DNA from: CAYFJO01 sp964343305
Lineage (GTDB): Bacteria; Planctomycetota; Planctomycetia; Pirellulales; Pirellulaceae
Length of the DNA: 64,000 nt
Assembly (NCBI GenBank): GCA_964343305.1
Contig: CAYFJO010000012.1
Coordinates: 1-64,000, forward strand
Reading direction: 5' to 3'
In this document: piece after piece, positions 56,139 through 64,000 of the stretch
Numbering within the stretch: position 1 is the first letter of the stretch
How the letters are laid out: every line of letters begins with the position of its first letter
Position numbers and translations under genes: made by a program
The notes under the pieces: generated by a model
Seen by the model: only the letters and a program-made list of their open reading frames with translations
Databases searched by the model: none
What the model was told of the DNA's origin: nothing

Positions 56139-57071
56139 ATGACACCCGCGGATTTCAAAGATCGGCTGCTCGAAGGACTCGGCGGCGATTGGCCGGAACC
56201 TTGCCCGCTCAGCGCCAAGGTCGAAGAAACGACCCAGCACGAAGGCTATCGAATCGAACGCGTGACGTACGAAGTCGAGCCAAAGGATCGTATCCCCGCG
56301 CTGCTATTAACCCCTGATGGAGTTAGCAAATCCAAACCCGCTCCAGGCATTTGCATTTGGCACCAACACGCCGGCCAATGGCATCTGGGCAAGAGCGAGC
56401 CGGCAGGATTGGCTGGCAACGAAATGCATCACACCGGGGCTGCTCTGGCGAAAGAAGGCTACGTGGTTTTGTGTCCCGACGCACTTGGCTTCGAGGAACG
56501 AGAAAAAGGTTATCGCCAAAAAGGCCGGAATCTTGAGCGGTTTTTGTTCTTGAAGTACGTCGTCGAAGGAAAGTGCATGGCGTGGAAAAACATTCTCGAT
56601 ATGCGACGAGCCGTCGACTATCTCGCTGGTCGCCAGGAAGTCGTTGCCGATCGACTTGGTTGCTACGGACACTCGATGGGCTCGACGCACACCTGGCTTG
56701 TCGGTCCGTGGGAACCGCGCCTGAAGGCGCTGGTTGGGAACTGTTGCTTGCCCACGTATGCTGGCATCCATCGCGAGAACATGTTGCATTGTTTTCCGAA
56801 TTTCGTACCGGGCATTTATCAATTCGGCGACACGCCGGACATCGCCGCATCAATCGCGCCGCGTGCGCTGCACATGAATTTCGGCGACAAGGACGGCGGC
56901 AGCCCGATCGATGAGGTGCGCCGCGGCGTCGAGGTGATCAAACGGCAATACGAATCGATGCATGCCGAAAAGAATTTCAGCTATTTCATCGAAAAGGACA
57001 CGGGGCATGTGCTGAGCCAAGAAATGTGGCGCCGGACGAAGGCATTTTTTGAAAAGCACCTGCGTGCGTAG
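56139..57071 (+). CDS. Alpha/beta hydrolase (dienelactone hydrolase/acetyl xylan esterase-like)
   Basis: A 310-residue alpha/beta hydrolase without a signal peptide. The nucleophile elbow is GCYGHSMGSTHTW (Ser in GHSMG). The catalytic His is in KDTGHVLSQEMW and the acid is probably the Asp in HMNFGDKDGGSPID. The N-terminal part PALLLTPDGVSKSKPAPG and ICIWHQHAGQW lead into the oxyanion strand. It resembles planctomycete dienelactone hydrolase-family proteins that act on acyl or sugar esters. It stands alone, convergent with the TIGR03032 gene (25 bases apart). Confidence 0.88.
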   Translation: MTPADFKDRLLEGLGGDWPEPCPLSAKVEETTQHEGYRIERVTYEVEPKDRIPALLLTPDGVSKSKPAPGICIWHQHAGQWHLGKSEPAGLAGNEMHHTGAALAKEGYVVLCPDALGFEEREKGYRQKGRNLERFLFLKYVVEGKCMAWKNILDMRRAVDYLAGRQEVVADRLGCYGHSMGSTHTWLVGPWEPRLKALVGNCCLPTYAGIHRENMLHCFPNFVPGIYQFGDTPDIAASIAPRALHMNFGDKDGGSPIDEVRRGVEVIKRQYESMHAEKNFSYFIEKDTGHVLSQEMWRRTKAFFEKHLRA

Positions 57072-57096
57072 TCTTCCAGCGCACTATGGTGGGAAC

Positions 57097-58173
57097 TCAT
57101 TCCTTCGCGGACCAGGAGATGGATTTGCCGTCTGAATCAAACCAAACCTGGCGTCGAATCTCGTCGGTTTTCAGGCCCAGAGCTTTGGGGCAAGAAACGC
57201 CTGGCAATACGGCCACTTCATACAATTCGTCCACCACACCTTCAATCCGCAACCAATGCACAGCGTCACCACTTCGAGTATCCACCACCAGGACGCCACA
57301 CCGACTGGTCGCTCCGCGTTTTTCTAGTTGTTGGTCCAGCGGCAGCCCCATAAACGTCTGCTCATGTCGTGGCCTGGACAGCCCGACGATGGCGTAGTGA
57401 TCGACAAACGCCAAACCGCGTGCATAGCCTGGACAGAACGCAACGGACTCCCAGCTTCCCGTGGCGGGGTCAGCGATTCCAAGGTCGCCGTTTCCCGAAT
57501 TCAAAAACCACAGCTTGCCATCGACCATGCGGGGCGAGTGCGGCATGGACAATCCATCGACGACAATCGCATCGCTGGTGACATCCACGATGCAGCCACC
57601 TCCCTCCCGCTGGTCTCGCCACCCGTCTCCTACGTCGGATTTCGCGCAGGCAGAAACATACTTGGGCTGACCATCCAACATCGCCAGCCCGTTCAAGTGA
57701 CAGCGATCTTCGGCAGCCAGTTTGCTAATGAACGGCGGTTGCCAAAGCGGCTTGAAGCTCCGGCGATCGCTGACAGTGGCCAGACAGCTAAACAGCGTGT
57801 TGACAAACACCGGCAAACCGGTCGAATCAATCGCGATGTCATGGGCATCGATGTCGCCCGTCGTGTATGCCACCTGAGGGACATAGAGGCGATCGTAATC
57901 ACCCCCGCTACCTTCGCCCGCCAGCACATCTTCGAATCGCCAGACTTGAAACTGCGATGTCATCCAGATCGTCCGAGCATCCGACCACAAGCCCATGCAG
58001 CGGACAAAAGTCCGTTCGAAGGCCGACAGACGTCCATCCGGCTTTACTCCGATCAGAATCAGCTTGCCCGACTGGTAGGTCGTGATCGCCAGGCTTATTT
58101 GCTGGCCCGCGAGCCATTCGATGAAATGACGCGAGGCACTGATCTGAAATCCGGTGGGTGGCTGTGTGCTCAT
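57097..58173 (-). CDS. TIGR03032 family beta-propeller-like protein
   Basis: A 358-residue protein of the TIGR03032 (DUF4915) family. The start ISASRHFIEWLAGQQISLAITTYQSGKLIL is typical (quoted in part: SLAITTYQSGKLIL), followed by FERTFVRCMGLW, DIDAHDIAID, LPVFVNTLFSCLAT and HSPRMVDGKLWFLNSGNGDL. The strands suggest a propeller fold. No export signal is seen. Family members are found in cyanobacteria, proteobacteria and planctomycetes, often beside TPR or O-GlcNAc-transferase-like genes; their function is unknown. Confidence 0.85.
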   Translation of the reverse strand: MSTQPPTGFQISASRHFIEWLAGQQISLAITTYQSGKLILIGVKPDGRLSAFERTFVRCMGLWSDARTIWMTSQFQVWRFEDVLAGEGSGGDYDRLYVPQVAYTTGDIDAHDIAIDSTGLPVFVNTLFSCLATVSDRRSFKPLWQPPFISKLAAEDRCHLNGLAMLDGQPKYVSACAKSDVGDGWRDQREGGGCIVDVTSDAIVVDGLSMPHSPRMVDGKLWFLNSGNGDLGIADPATGSWESVAFCPGYARGLAFVDHYAIVGLSRPRHEQTFMGLPLDQQLEKRGATSRCGVLVVDTRSGDAVHWLRIEGVVDELYEVAVLPGVSCPKALGLKTDEIRRQVWFDSDGKSISWSAKE

Positions 58174-58299
58174 TTTGCCTCCGATCGCGTCCGCGTCGCA
58201 AAGGTCGAAACGTCGGGATGTTTCGTCTAAAACCTATTGAAATAGGAATGCGGTTCATAGCCCCAAGTTTAAGGCAAGCGGCAGGAAGTGACTCACCAA

Positions 58300-58325
58300 T
58301 AGGACGGTTTTTCAAACCGTCCCAC
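58300..58325. repeat. Half-unit repeat, GGACGGTTTTTCAAACCGTCC type
   Basis: TAGGACGGTTTTTCAAACCG + TCCCAC. A single palindrome of the same length and same ends as the half-unit at 43294, but with an A/T-changed core. It lies upstream of rpmB. Confidence 0.7.
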
Positions 58326-58458
58326 GGTAGTTTTTCACCGGCCGTTCGCCGAATGAACTGATCACTGGCCGCCATTTGCCGTTGCCACGGCTTTTTCACC
58401 CGCTATACTCTAGGGTTTCAATCCTTGGTTTCAGAGACACCGGACGACAGGTGGAATG

Positions 58459-58740
58459 ATGGCTCGCACTTGTGAAATTTGCGGAAAGAAATCTCAAATG
58501 GGCAACTCCGTGGAAACACGGGGTAAAGCAAAGTATTTGGGCGGCGTAGGGACGAAGATTACCGGAATCACGCGTCGAAAATTCAAGCCCAATCTCCAAC
58601 GTGTGAGAATCACCACCAAAAGCGGTGCCACAAAGACCGCGAAGGTTTGTACGCAATGCATTCGTAGTGGTGCGGTTCGCAAAGTGGTCCGTCGCAAACC
58701 TTTTCAGGTGCCGGCTGGTCAGGCTGAAAAGAAATCCTAG
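58459..58740 (+). CDS. rpmB: 50S ribosomal protein L28
   Basis: A 93-residue L28, part of the large ribosomal subunit. The start MARTCEICGKKSQMGN, then VSTRGKAK-like VETRGKAKYLGG and RRKFKPNLQRVRI, are diagnostic. Two CxxC pairs (CEIC near the N-terminus and CTQC at about 68-71) make it the zinc-binding form. An ATG three bases earlier (58456) is also possible; a GGTGGA ribosome-binding site is just upstream. The C-terminal tail is longer than in E. coli. It precedes gatCAB by about 50 bases. Confidence 0.95.
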   Translation: MARTCEICGKKSQMGNSVETRGKAKYLGGVGTKITGITRRKFKPNLQRVRITTKSGATKTAKVCTQCIRSGAVRKVVRRKPFQVPAGQAEKKS

Positions 58741-58788
58741 GATGCGCTCTCTTGCGGCACATGGTTTGCCTCGCCGCACAACTCAATC

Positions 58789-59079
58789 ATGAGCCTCTCT
58801 CGCGAAGATGTCGAAAAAGTTTCGTTGTTGGCTCGGTTACAACTGAGCGACGATGAGTTGGATGTGATGACCGGCCAGTTAGCCCAGGTGGTTGACTATT
58901 TCGAACAATTGAACGAACTGGACACCGACGGCATCGAGCCGATGGCCCACGCGGTCGAGATCGCCAATGTTTTCGCCGCGGACGAGTTTCGACCCAGCTA
59001 CGACCGGGAAGTAGTTTTGGCAAACGCTCCCAAACGCGATGAAGAGTGTTATCGTGTCCCCGCGGTGCTTGGTGATTGA
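58789..59079 (+). CDS. gatC: Asp-tRNA(Asn)/Glu-tRNA(Gln) amidotransferase subunit C
   Basis: A 96-residue GatC, the small subunit that wraps around GatA and stabilises the GatCAB complex. The pattern LSREDVEKVSLLARLQLSDDEL, then LAQVVDYFEQLNELDTDGIEPM and the C-terminal REVVLANAPKRDEECYRVPAVLG are typical. It starts the gatC-gatA-gatB operon and its stop codon overlaps a possible TTG start region of gatA. Confidence 0.95.
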   Translation: MSLSREDVEKVSLLARLQLSDDELDVMTGQLAQVVDYFEQLNELDTDGIEPMAHAVEIANVFAADEFRPSYDREVVLANAPKRDEECYRVPAVLGD

Positions 59080-59141
59080 GGATCATGCAAGGACTTCCGA
59101 AGTTTCCAAAACTTCGAAAGTCTCCAGCGCAAACAAACATC

Positions 59142-60668
59142 ATGTCCGTGCTAGAATCCACCGCGACCGAACTTCTCGAACAGCTTGAAGCGGGCAAAAT
59201 CGCGTCGGCTGAAATCACGGACGCTTGTCTCAAGCAAATCGAAGCACACAATCAGGACGTGGGTGCATTTCTTCGATTTGATCGCGATGCCGCGATACAG
59301 CGCGCGACCGAGATTGACGAACGCCGAGCGGCGGGGAAAGATGTTGGCCGGCTGGGCGGACTACCCGTTGCGGTAAAGGATGTGCTTTGTACGAAAGGCG
59401 AGACCACAACTTGCGCATCGCGGATATTGGAGAAATTTGTTCCTCCCTATGACGCGACCGTCATCGAGAATCTGAAGAACGCCGATGCCGTGTTGATCGG
59501 GAAGACCAACATGGACGAGTTTGCCATGGGAGGGTCAACGGAAAACTCGGCGCTGGGCAAAACTTGCAATCCTTGGGACACTCAACGAATTCCAGGTGGG
59601 TCAAGCGGCGGAGCGGCGGCTTGTGTTGCGGCGGACATGGCACCCTTATCCATCGGCACAGACACGGGCGGCTCAATTCGACAGCCAGCCGCGTTGTGTG
59701 GCGTGTCGGGAATGAAACCAACGTACGGCCGCGTCAGTCGCTTTGGCTTGGTCGCGTTTGCAAGCAGCTTGGATCAAGTCGGACCGTTGGCTCGAACGGC
59801 GGAAGATGTTGCGTTGCTGCTGGAAGTGATTGCCGGACATGATCACAACGATTCGACGTCGGCAGCCACCAATCTTCCGCTCTACACCGAATCCGTGGCC
59901 GAGCCGCTTCAAGATCTAAGAATCGGCCTGGTGAAAGAACACTTTGGCGATGGATTGGACGACGAAATCAACGCGGCAGTTCGTGAGGCGGTGAAAGTCT
60001 ACGAGTCGCTTGGTGCCACCGCAAAAGAAGTTTCGTTACCGCACAGCAAATATGCCATCGCCACGTACTACATCATCGCGACCAGTGAGGCATCCAGCAA
60101 TCTCGCTCGATATGACGGGGCTCATTACGGCTATCGCACCGACGAAAAAGAAATGCTCGCGGAGCTTGCCGCCGAGCGTAAAGCAAACGCATCGGACGAC
60201 CTCGATACGCCGCTGATTCGTATGTATCGCAAATCGCGGGCGGAAGGATTCGGCGCGGAGGTCAAGCGACGCATCATGCTGGGGACGTACGCACTCAGCG
60301 CAGGTTACGACCACGAATACTACTTGAAAGCGCTGAGAGTCCGGCGATTGATCCGCCAAGACTACGACGATGCGTTCAAGCAGGTCGACTTGATTGTCGG
60401 CCCCACGACACCTTCGCCAGCCTACAAAATCGGCGAGAAGGTGAACGATCCGTTGTCGATGTACTTGGAAGACTTGTACACGGTCAGCGCAAATCTTGCC
60501 GGAATCGGCGGGATGTCGATCCCCTGTGGTCTGTCCTCGTCCAACCTGCCGATCGGTTTGCAGTTGCAAGCTCCGCCTTTTGAAGAAGAGCGGTTGTTAC
60601 GTGCGGCGTATATGTTCCAACAAGAGACCGACTGGCACACACGACGGCCGACTCTAAAGAACCCATGA
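59142..60668 (+). CDS. gatA: Asp-tRNA(Asn)/Glu-tRNA(Gln) amidotransferase subunit A
   Basis: A 508-residue amidase that releases ammonia from glutamine (or asparagine) for GatB. The Ser-cisSer-Lys triad is visible: Lys in LPVAVKDVLCTKG, cis-Ser in GGSSGGAAACVAADM and the nucleophile Ser in TDTGGSIRQPAAL. The usual N-terminus VLESTATELLEQLEAGKI begins at the ATG at 59142. An ATG at 59085 has a better GAGG site but adds 19 residues of non-family sequence, so it is an alternative. Last four bases overlap gatB (ATGA). Confidence 0.94.
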   Translation: MSVLESTATELLEQLEAGKIASAEITDACLKQIEAHNQDVGAFLRFDRDAAIQRATEIDERRAAGKDVGRLGGLPVAVKDVLCTKGETTTCASRILEKFVPPYDATVIENLKNADAVLIGKTNMDEFAMGGSTENSALGKTCNPWDTQRIPGGSSGGAAACVAADMAPLSIGTDTGGSIRQPAALCGVSGMKPTYGRVSRFGLVAFASSLDQVGPLARTAEDVALLLEVIAGHDHNDSTSAATNLPLYTESVAEPLQDLRIGLVKEHFGDGLDDEINAAVREAVKVYESLGATAKEVSLPHSKYAIATYYIIATSEASSNLARYDGAHYGYRTDEKEMLAELAAERKANASDDLDTPLIRMYRKSRAEGFGAEVKRRIMLGTYALSAGYDHEYYLKALRVRRLIRQDYDDAFKQVDLIVGPTTPSPAYKIGEKVNDPLSMYLEDLYTVSANLAGIGGMSIPCGLSSSNLPIGLQLQAPPFEEERLLRAAYMFQQETDWHTRRPTLKNP

Positions 60669-62143
60669 GCGACAAACCTTACGAAATCATCATCGGCCTT
60701 GAGGTTCATGTTCAGCTTCAGACGAACTCGAAGTTGTTCTGCCGATGCAGCACGCGGTTCGGAGCGTCTCCCAACACGCAAACATGTCCCGTGTGCACGG
60801 GGATGCCTGGCTCGCTGCCCGTGATGAATCGTAAAGCGTTTGCCCTGTCGCTGAAAACGGCCGTGGCGCTGAATTGCGAGATTCCCGAATTTACCAAATG
60901 GGATCGCAAGCAATACTATTATCCGGACTTGCCCAAAGGCTACCAAATCAGTCAGTTCGATCTACCTTTGTCTCAAAACGGCTGGCTTGAAATCAGCGAC
61001 TCGAAGGGCGCGTTTGAGCCCAAAAAAGTCGGCATCACTCGGGCGCACCTCGAAGAAGATGCCGGCAAGAGTATGCACGACGAAGCGACGGGCAAGGCCG
61101 ACAGTCGGATCGACCTGAATCGCACTGGCACACCGTTGTTGGAAATCGTCAGCGAACCTGACATGCGATCGCCACAGGAGGCTCGTGCGTATTTGACCGA
61201 GTTGAAGTTGCTGCTCACGTATCTGGGCGTCTCCGACTGCAACATGCAGGAAGGCAGCCTGCGGGTCGACGCGAACATCAACTTGCACCTGGAAACCGAC
61301 GACGGCAAGATCGCGACGCCCATCGTGGAAGTCAAAAACATGAACAGTTTTCGTGCCGTCGAGCGTGCCTTGGTTTACGAGGCCGAGCGGCATTACGAAA
61401 TCTGGCAAGAAACGAAAATCAAACTCGGCGACAAAGGCGGTCATAAGACGACACGCGGTTGGGACGACGCAAATCAACGCACATACGTGCAGCGCGAAAA
61501 AGAAGAGTCGAGCGACTACCGCTATTTTCCGGATCCCGATCTGGTTCCGGTGATCGTGAAAGCAGACGAAGTCGAGACCGTCCGCGGCAACCTCGGCGAA
61601 TTACCGGCGGCTCTTCGCGATCGGATGCAACACGAATACAAAATCGATGCTTACGATGCGGACGTCATCGTCAACCAGGGCCGCGCGCTCGTCGATTATT
61701 ACATCGAACTCGCCGAAACATCTGGCAACCCCAAACGAGCCAGCAATTGGATTCAGCAGGACGTGATGCGAACGTTGAACGAAGAGGAAATTGGCATCGA
61801 CGAATTCGCAATCTCTGCAAAGTCGTTAGCCGAACTACTCAAGGCGATCGACAACGGCGAAGTGGACAACACACGCGGCAAAGACGTCTTCGCCGAAATG
61901 TTGAGTTCGGGCAAATCCGCGGCCAAATCGATGAAGCAACTAGGCATTGAGAAGATCGACTCGTCGGCACTCAGCGACCTTTGCCAGGAACTGCTGGATG
62001 CGAATCCAAAAATCGTGGCCGACGTGAAATCGGGGAATCAAAAGGCCGTCGGTGCCCTGATCGGCCAAGCGAAGAAGAAAAACCCCAACGTCAATCCAAA
62101 CGACATTCGTAATCTTTGCTTGGAATTGATCGAGGGAATGTAA
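60665..62143 (+). CDS. gatB: Asp-tRNA(Asn)/Glu-tRNA(Gln) amidotransferase subunit B
   Basis: A 492-residue GatB, which phosphorylates the misacylated tRNA and transfers ammonia to it. Features: IIGLEVHVQLQTNSKLFCRC, the zinc/Cys segment TCPVCTGMPGSLPVMN, YYYPDLPKGYQISQFDLPL, HLEEDAGKSMHDE, DLNRTGTPLLEIVSEPD and MQEGSLRVDANI, plus the C-terminal YqeY-like tRNA-binding domain (GSGKSA-like SSGKSAAKSMKQLG and VGALIGQAKKKNP). It overlaps gatA by four bases. Together with gatC and gatA it makes Gln-tRNA(Gln) and possibly Asn-tRNA(Asn). Confidence 0.96.
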   Translation: MSDKPYEIIIGLEVHVQLQTNSKLFCRCSTRFGASPNTQTCPVCTGMPGSLPVMNRKAFALSLKTAVALNCEIPEFTKWDRKQYYYPDLPKGYQISQFDLPLSQNGWLEISDSKGAFEPKKVGITRAHLEEDAGKSMHDEATGKADSRIDLNRTGTPLLEIVSEPDMRSPQEARAYLTELKLLLTYLGVSDCNMQEGSLRVDANINLHLETDDGKIATPIVEVKNMNSFRAVERALVYEAERHYEIWQETKIKLGDKGGHKTTRGWDDANQRTYVQREKEESSDYRYFPDPDLVPVIVKADEVETVRGNLGELPAALRDRMQHEYKIDAYDADVIVNQGRALVDYYIELAETSGNPKRASNWIQQDVMRTLNEEEIGIDEFAISAKSLAELLKAIDNGEVDNTRGKDVFAEMLSSGKSAAKSMKQLGIEKIDSSALSDLCQELLDANPKIVADVKSGNQKAVGALIGQAKKKNPNVNPNDIRNLCLELIEGM

Positions 62144-62177
62144 ATTGTTGCTTCTTCGTCCACGGAAAGGCAACAAT
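62144..62177 (+). terminator. Hairpin after gatB
   Basis: ATTGTTGC (62144-62151) pairs perfectly with GCAACAAT (62170-62177), starting at the base after the gatB stop codon, with an 18-base loop. No U run follows (GATTTGG), so termination would be weak; it may instead protect the 3-prime end. Confidence 0.4.
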
Positions 62178-62256
62178 GATTTGGACAACCACGTCTTGAT
62201 TGGGCACAATAAACGAAAGGATTTACCACAATCTCATCCTTTCGAGGAGATCCCTC

Positions 62257-63894
62257 ATGCGATTCTCAGAACTCTTTATCATGCTGGCCGCGGCTTCTTT
62301 GATCGTTCTAACCGTCGAAGTTCGCGCGGACGAGCCCAACGCCGAGGCGAAGAAAGAGGTCAAGTCCGACGAAGACCAGAAGGAAGTCAAAAAGAAGCCG
62401 AAGCCCAAAATCACCGTCTCCAAAGAAACGACCTACATCGAAGGGCCGCTCACGGACGATGGATACGTTGATTACGCCGAGGCCTTGAACCAATACTTGT
62501 CCAAGGGAGTCACGCCACAGAACAATGCGGCCGTGCCATTCTCCCGCGCACTCGGGTCCAACGGCAGCGAGATGCGCAACATGACCGACGAATTCAAGAA
62601 GGAATTCTACAAGCGGCTGGGAATCGAGGCTCCACCAGAGAAAGGAGACTACCTCGTGTCGCTTGCGGATCTTGCGGACCTGCTGGAAGTCAAAGTCGAA
62701 CGTGTGAATGACGAGCAAGGGCGAACAACAGAAGGGCCTTGGGCAAAAGAAACTCTGCCGACCATGGCGCGATGGATCGAAGTCAACGAAAAACCGTTAG
62801 CCTTGATCACGGAAGGAGCCAAACGCTCGCGTTGGTACATGCCGCTCGTTGATGAGGACGAGGACACGATGATCGTTGCCTTGCTGCTGCCGACCGTGCA
62901 AAGCGCGCGTTCCGTTTCTCGCGTGTTGAACGCGCGTGCAATGAACCGATTGCACGACGGCGACGTCGAGGGCGCCTGGGAGGATCTGATGACGATCCAT
63001 CGCTTGGGGAGACACGTCGCTGAAGGTTCCACGTTAATCGAACGTCTTGTCGGTGTTGCACTGGAAGGCGTCGCGTGTGGCGGCGATCGGATCGTCGCTC
63101 AAAGTGGGCAACTCATGACAGCGCAGGCCTTGAAGTTCCGTGCTCAGTTAGAAGAATTGCCCCCAGTTCCACGGATGGCCGACGCAATCAACTTGGCCGA
63201 ACGATACTTAATGCTGGACGCTTGCGTTCATCTGGCACGCCAAACTCCCGGCGCAAAAGAAATCCTAGACATCGATGTCGACGGCGCGGCCGAGGTTTTG
63301 GCATCGCTGCTTTCCAAGACGTTGATCGATTGGAATGAGCCCATGAAGATGGGCAACAAGTGGTATGACAAGTTGGTCGCGGCAGGACGCTTGCCGACCT
63401 ACCTCAAGCAAAAGGCCGCGATGGAGAAGATCGACGAGGAGCTAAAGAAGTTGGTGGCACGGGCCAAAGACCCGAAAGCATTCGCGATTAAGTTCTTTCT
63501 CACAGGATCACCACGCAAGGCGGTGGGTCGCCAAATCGGTACCATTTTAATCTCGCTTCTGTTGCCGGCGGTGAACGCGACGATCGAAGCGGAGAATCGA
63601 ATCGATCTGGAGCGAGCCATGACCGGCGTCACGCTGGCTCTGGCGGCGTACAAGAACGATCACGGCCGCTATCCCGATTCGTTGGACAAGCTCGCGCCAA
63701 AATACATCGCTAAGATTCCACTGGATTCGTATGTCGAAAAGCCGCTCGTGTATTCAACAACACCAGATGGCTACTTGATGTACAGCGTCGGCCGGAATCA
63801 AGCAGATGAAGAAGGAAACGGTTGGTGGGAAAATCGCCGGGACGGTGACGATCTTGCCGTTCGATTCCCTCGCGCGAAGAGAAGCGACGAATAG
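62257..63894 (+). CDS. Secreted protein of unknown function with a planctomycete C-terminal module
   Basis: A 545-residue exported protein. The ATG at 62257 has GAGGAG upstream and starts a signal peptide (MRFSELFIMLAAASLIVLTVEVRA). A Lys/Glu-rich linker follows (about 25-65: NAEAKKEVKSDEDQKEVKKK). The main part is mostly helical, with VVALLLPTVQ-like (IVALLLPTVQSARSV) and GDVEGAWEDLMTIHRLGRH. Around residues 460-520 is LALAAYKNDHGRYPDSLDKLAP, then PLVYSTTPDGYLMYSVGRNQADEEG (quoted in part: TTPDGYLMYSVGRN), which resembles the pseudopilin-like C-terminal module often seen in planctomycetes. A weaker version is in the protein at 16216-18123. Function unknown. Confidence 0.8.
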   Translation: MRFSELFIMLAAASLIVLTVEVRADEPNAEAKKEVKSDEDQKEVKKKPKPKITVSKETTYIEGPLTDDGYVDYAEALNQYLSKGVTPQNNAAVPFSRALGSNGSEMRNMTDEFKKEFYKRLGIEAPPEKGDYLVSLADLADLLEVKVERVNDEQGRTTEGPWAKETLPTMARWIEVNEKPLALITEGAKRSRWYMPLVDEDEDTMIVALLLPTVQSARSVSRVLNARAMNRLHDGDVEGAWEDLMTIHRLGRHVAEGSTLIERLVGVALEGVACGGDRIVAQSGQLMTAQALKFRAQLEELPPVPRMADAINLAERYLMLDACVHLARQTPGAKEILDIDVDGAAEVLASLLSKTLIDWNEPMKMGNKWYDKLVAAGRLPTYLKQKAAMEKIDEELKKLVARAKDPKAFAIKFFLTGSPRKAVGRQIGTILISLLLPAVNATIEAENRIDLERAMTGVTLALAAYKNDHGRYPDSLDKLAPKYIAKIPLDSYVEKPLVYSTTPDGYLMYSVGRNQADEEGNGWWENRRDGDDLAVRFPRAKRSDE

Positions 63895-63896
63895 AA

Positions 63897-64000
63897 ATGG
63901 ACACGGACGACGGACCGTTCTATTGCCTTGCTTGTCCGCATTGCGGGAAAGATGCGATTTGTTCATTGTTAGAAATGATAACGCGATTGCGCGACGGCGG
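63897..64000 (+). CDS. Start of a zinc-ribbon-like protein (3-prime truncated by the window)
   Basis: From ATG 63897, two bases after the previous stop codon, the frame is open to the end of the window (34 codons): it begins MDTDDGPFYCLACPHCGKDA and continues CSLLEMITRLRDGG. C-x2-C-x2-C (CLACPHC) followed by another Cys is a zinc-ribbon-like start. The close spacing suggests co-transcription with the gene at 62257-63894. Too little is visible for a family assignment. Confidence 0.5.
   Translation, partial: MDTDDGPFYCLACPHCGKDAICSLLEMITRLRDG

Overview
The window looks like a stretch of a planctomycete chromosome, probably from the Pirellulales side, and probably from a draft or metagenome assembly because a run of exactly 100 N sits at 54659-54758. 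The evidence is the family content: two formylglycine-type sulfatases, a PVC-type giant dehydrogenase with a C-terminal haem c, a DUF1501 remnant, a PmoA-like DUF6807 protein, a DUF5060 glycosidase, PQQ/FG-GAP propeller proteins, an ECF sigma remnant of planctomycete type, and many secreted proteins of unknown function. No phylogenetic search was possible, so the lineage is an inference.

Layout. 1-2.3 kb: the end of a type II DMSO-reductase-like operon (Fe-S beta subunit, TorD-type chaperone, unknown protein). 2.5-9.1 kb: a Tes/MJ0619-like radical SAM enzyme, a decayed glycoside hydrolase 2 gene, a homocysteine methyltransferase, PhnW and a cupredoxin lipoprotein. 9.2-15 kb: secreted carbohydrate and sulfate-ester degradation. 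15-24.7 kb: an integron-integrase relic, planctomycete-specific secreted and membrane proteins, a coupled SMP-30/SDR/carboxymuconolactone set and the giant cytochrome protein. 24.8-27.5 kb: an accessory island bounded by 12-bp inverted repeats, holding an IS1-like transposase remnant, a ribbon-helix-helix gene, a tRNA-like gene of odd geometry, a HicA/HicB-like pair with a DUF6941 gene, and two related small membrane proteins. 27.5-38.5 kb: metabolic genes (class V aminotransferase, isochorismatase-like, ICL/PEP-mutase family, threonine synthase, spermidine-synthase-like membrane protein), a DUF5678 plus retropepsin pair and an ArsR regulator. 38.9-45.3 kb: a complete five-gene oligopeptide ABC importer. 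45.4-54.4 kb: membrane proteins, RdgB, a beta-helix lipoprotein, a kinase-aminotransferase fusion and a second sulfatase. 54.8-62.2 kb: housekeeping genes (tRNA-Gln, rex, rpmB, gatCAB). The window ends inside a zinc-ribbon gene.

How the genes work together. The secreted enzymes (sulfatases, DUF5060 glycosidase, beta-helix protein, serine hydrolase, SMP-30) fit desulfation and degradation of complex polysaccharides. The Opp importer would supply peptides. GatCAB, tRNA-Gln and L28 are translation functions; GatCAB acts on Glu-tRNA(Gln), so a tRNA-Gln(TTG) 3.9 kb from its modifying enzyme is a natural pairing, though not an operon.

Most unusual features: (1) the tRNA-like gene at 25404-25492, which folds best with a 9-bp acceptor and 3-bp T stem, as in the reported allo-tRNAs; (2) a set of intergenic double-hairpin repeats that begin GTAG and end CTAC, two of which supply the stop codon of the adjoining gene; (3) a candidate small transcript upstream of rex with promoter, 5-prime hairpin, near-perfect Shine-Dalgarno and terminator; (4) the inverted-repeat-bounded island; (5) an OppC permease with a long coiled-coil insertion. 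Coordinates were counted by hand from the sequence; start codons are reasoned choices.
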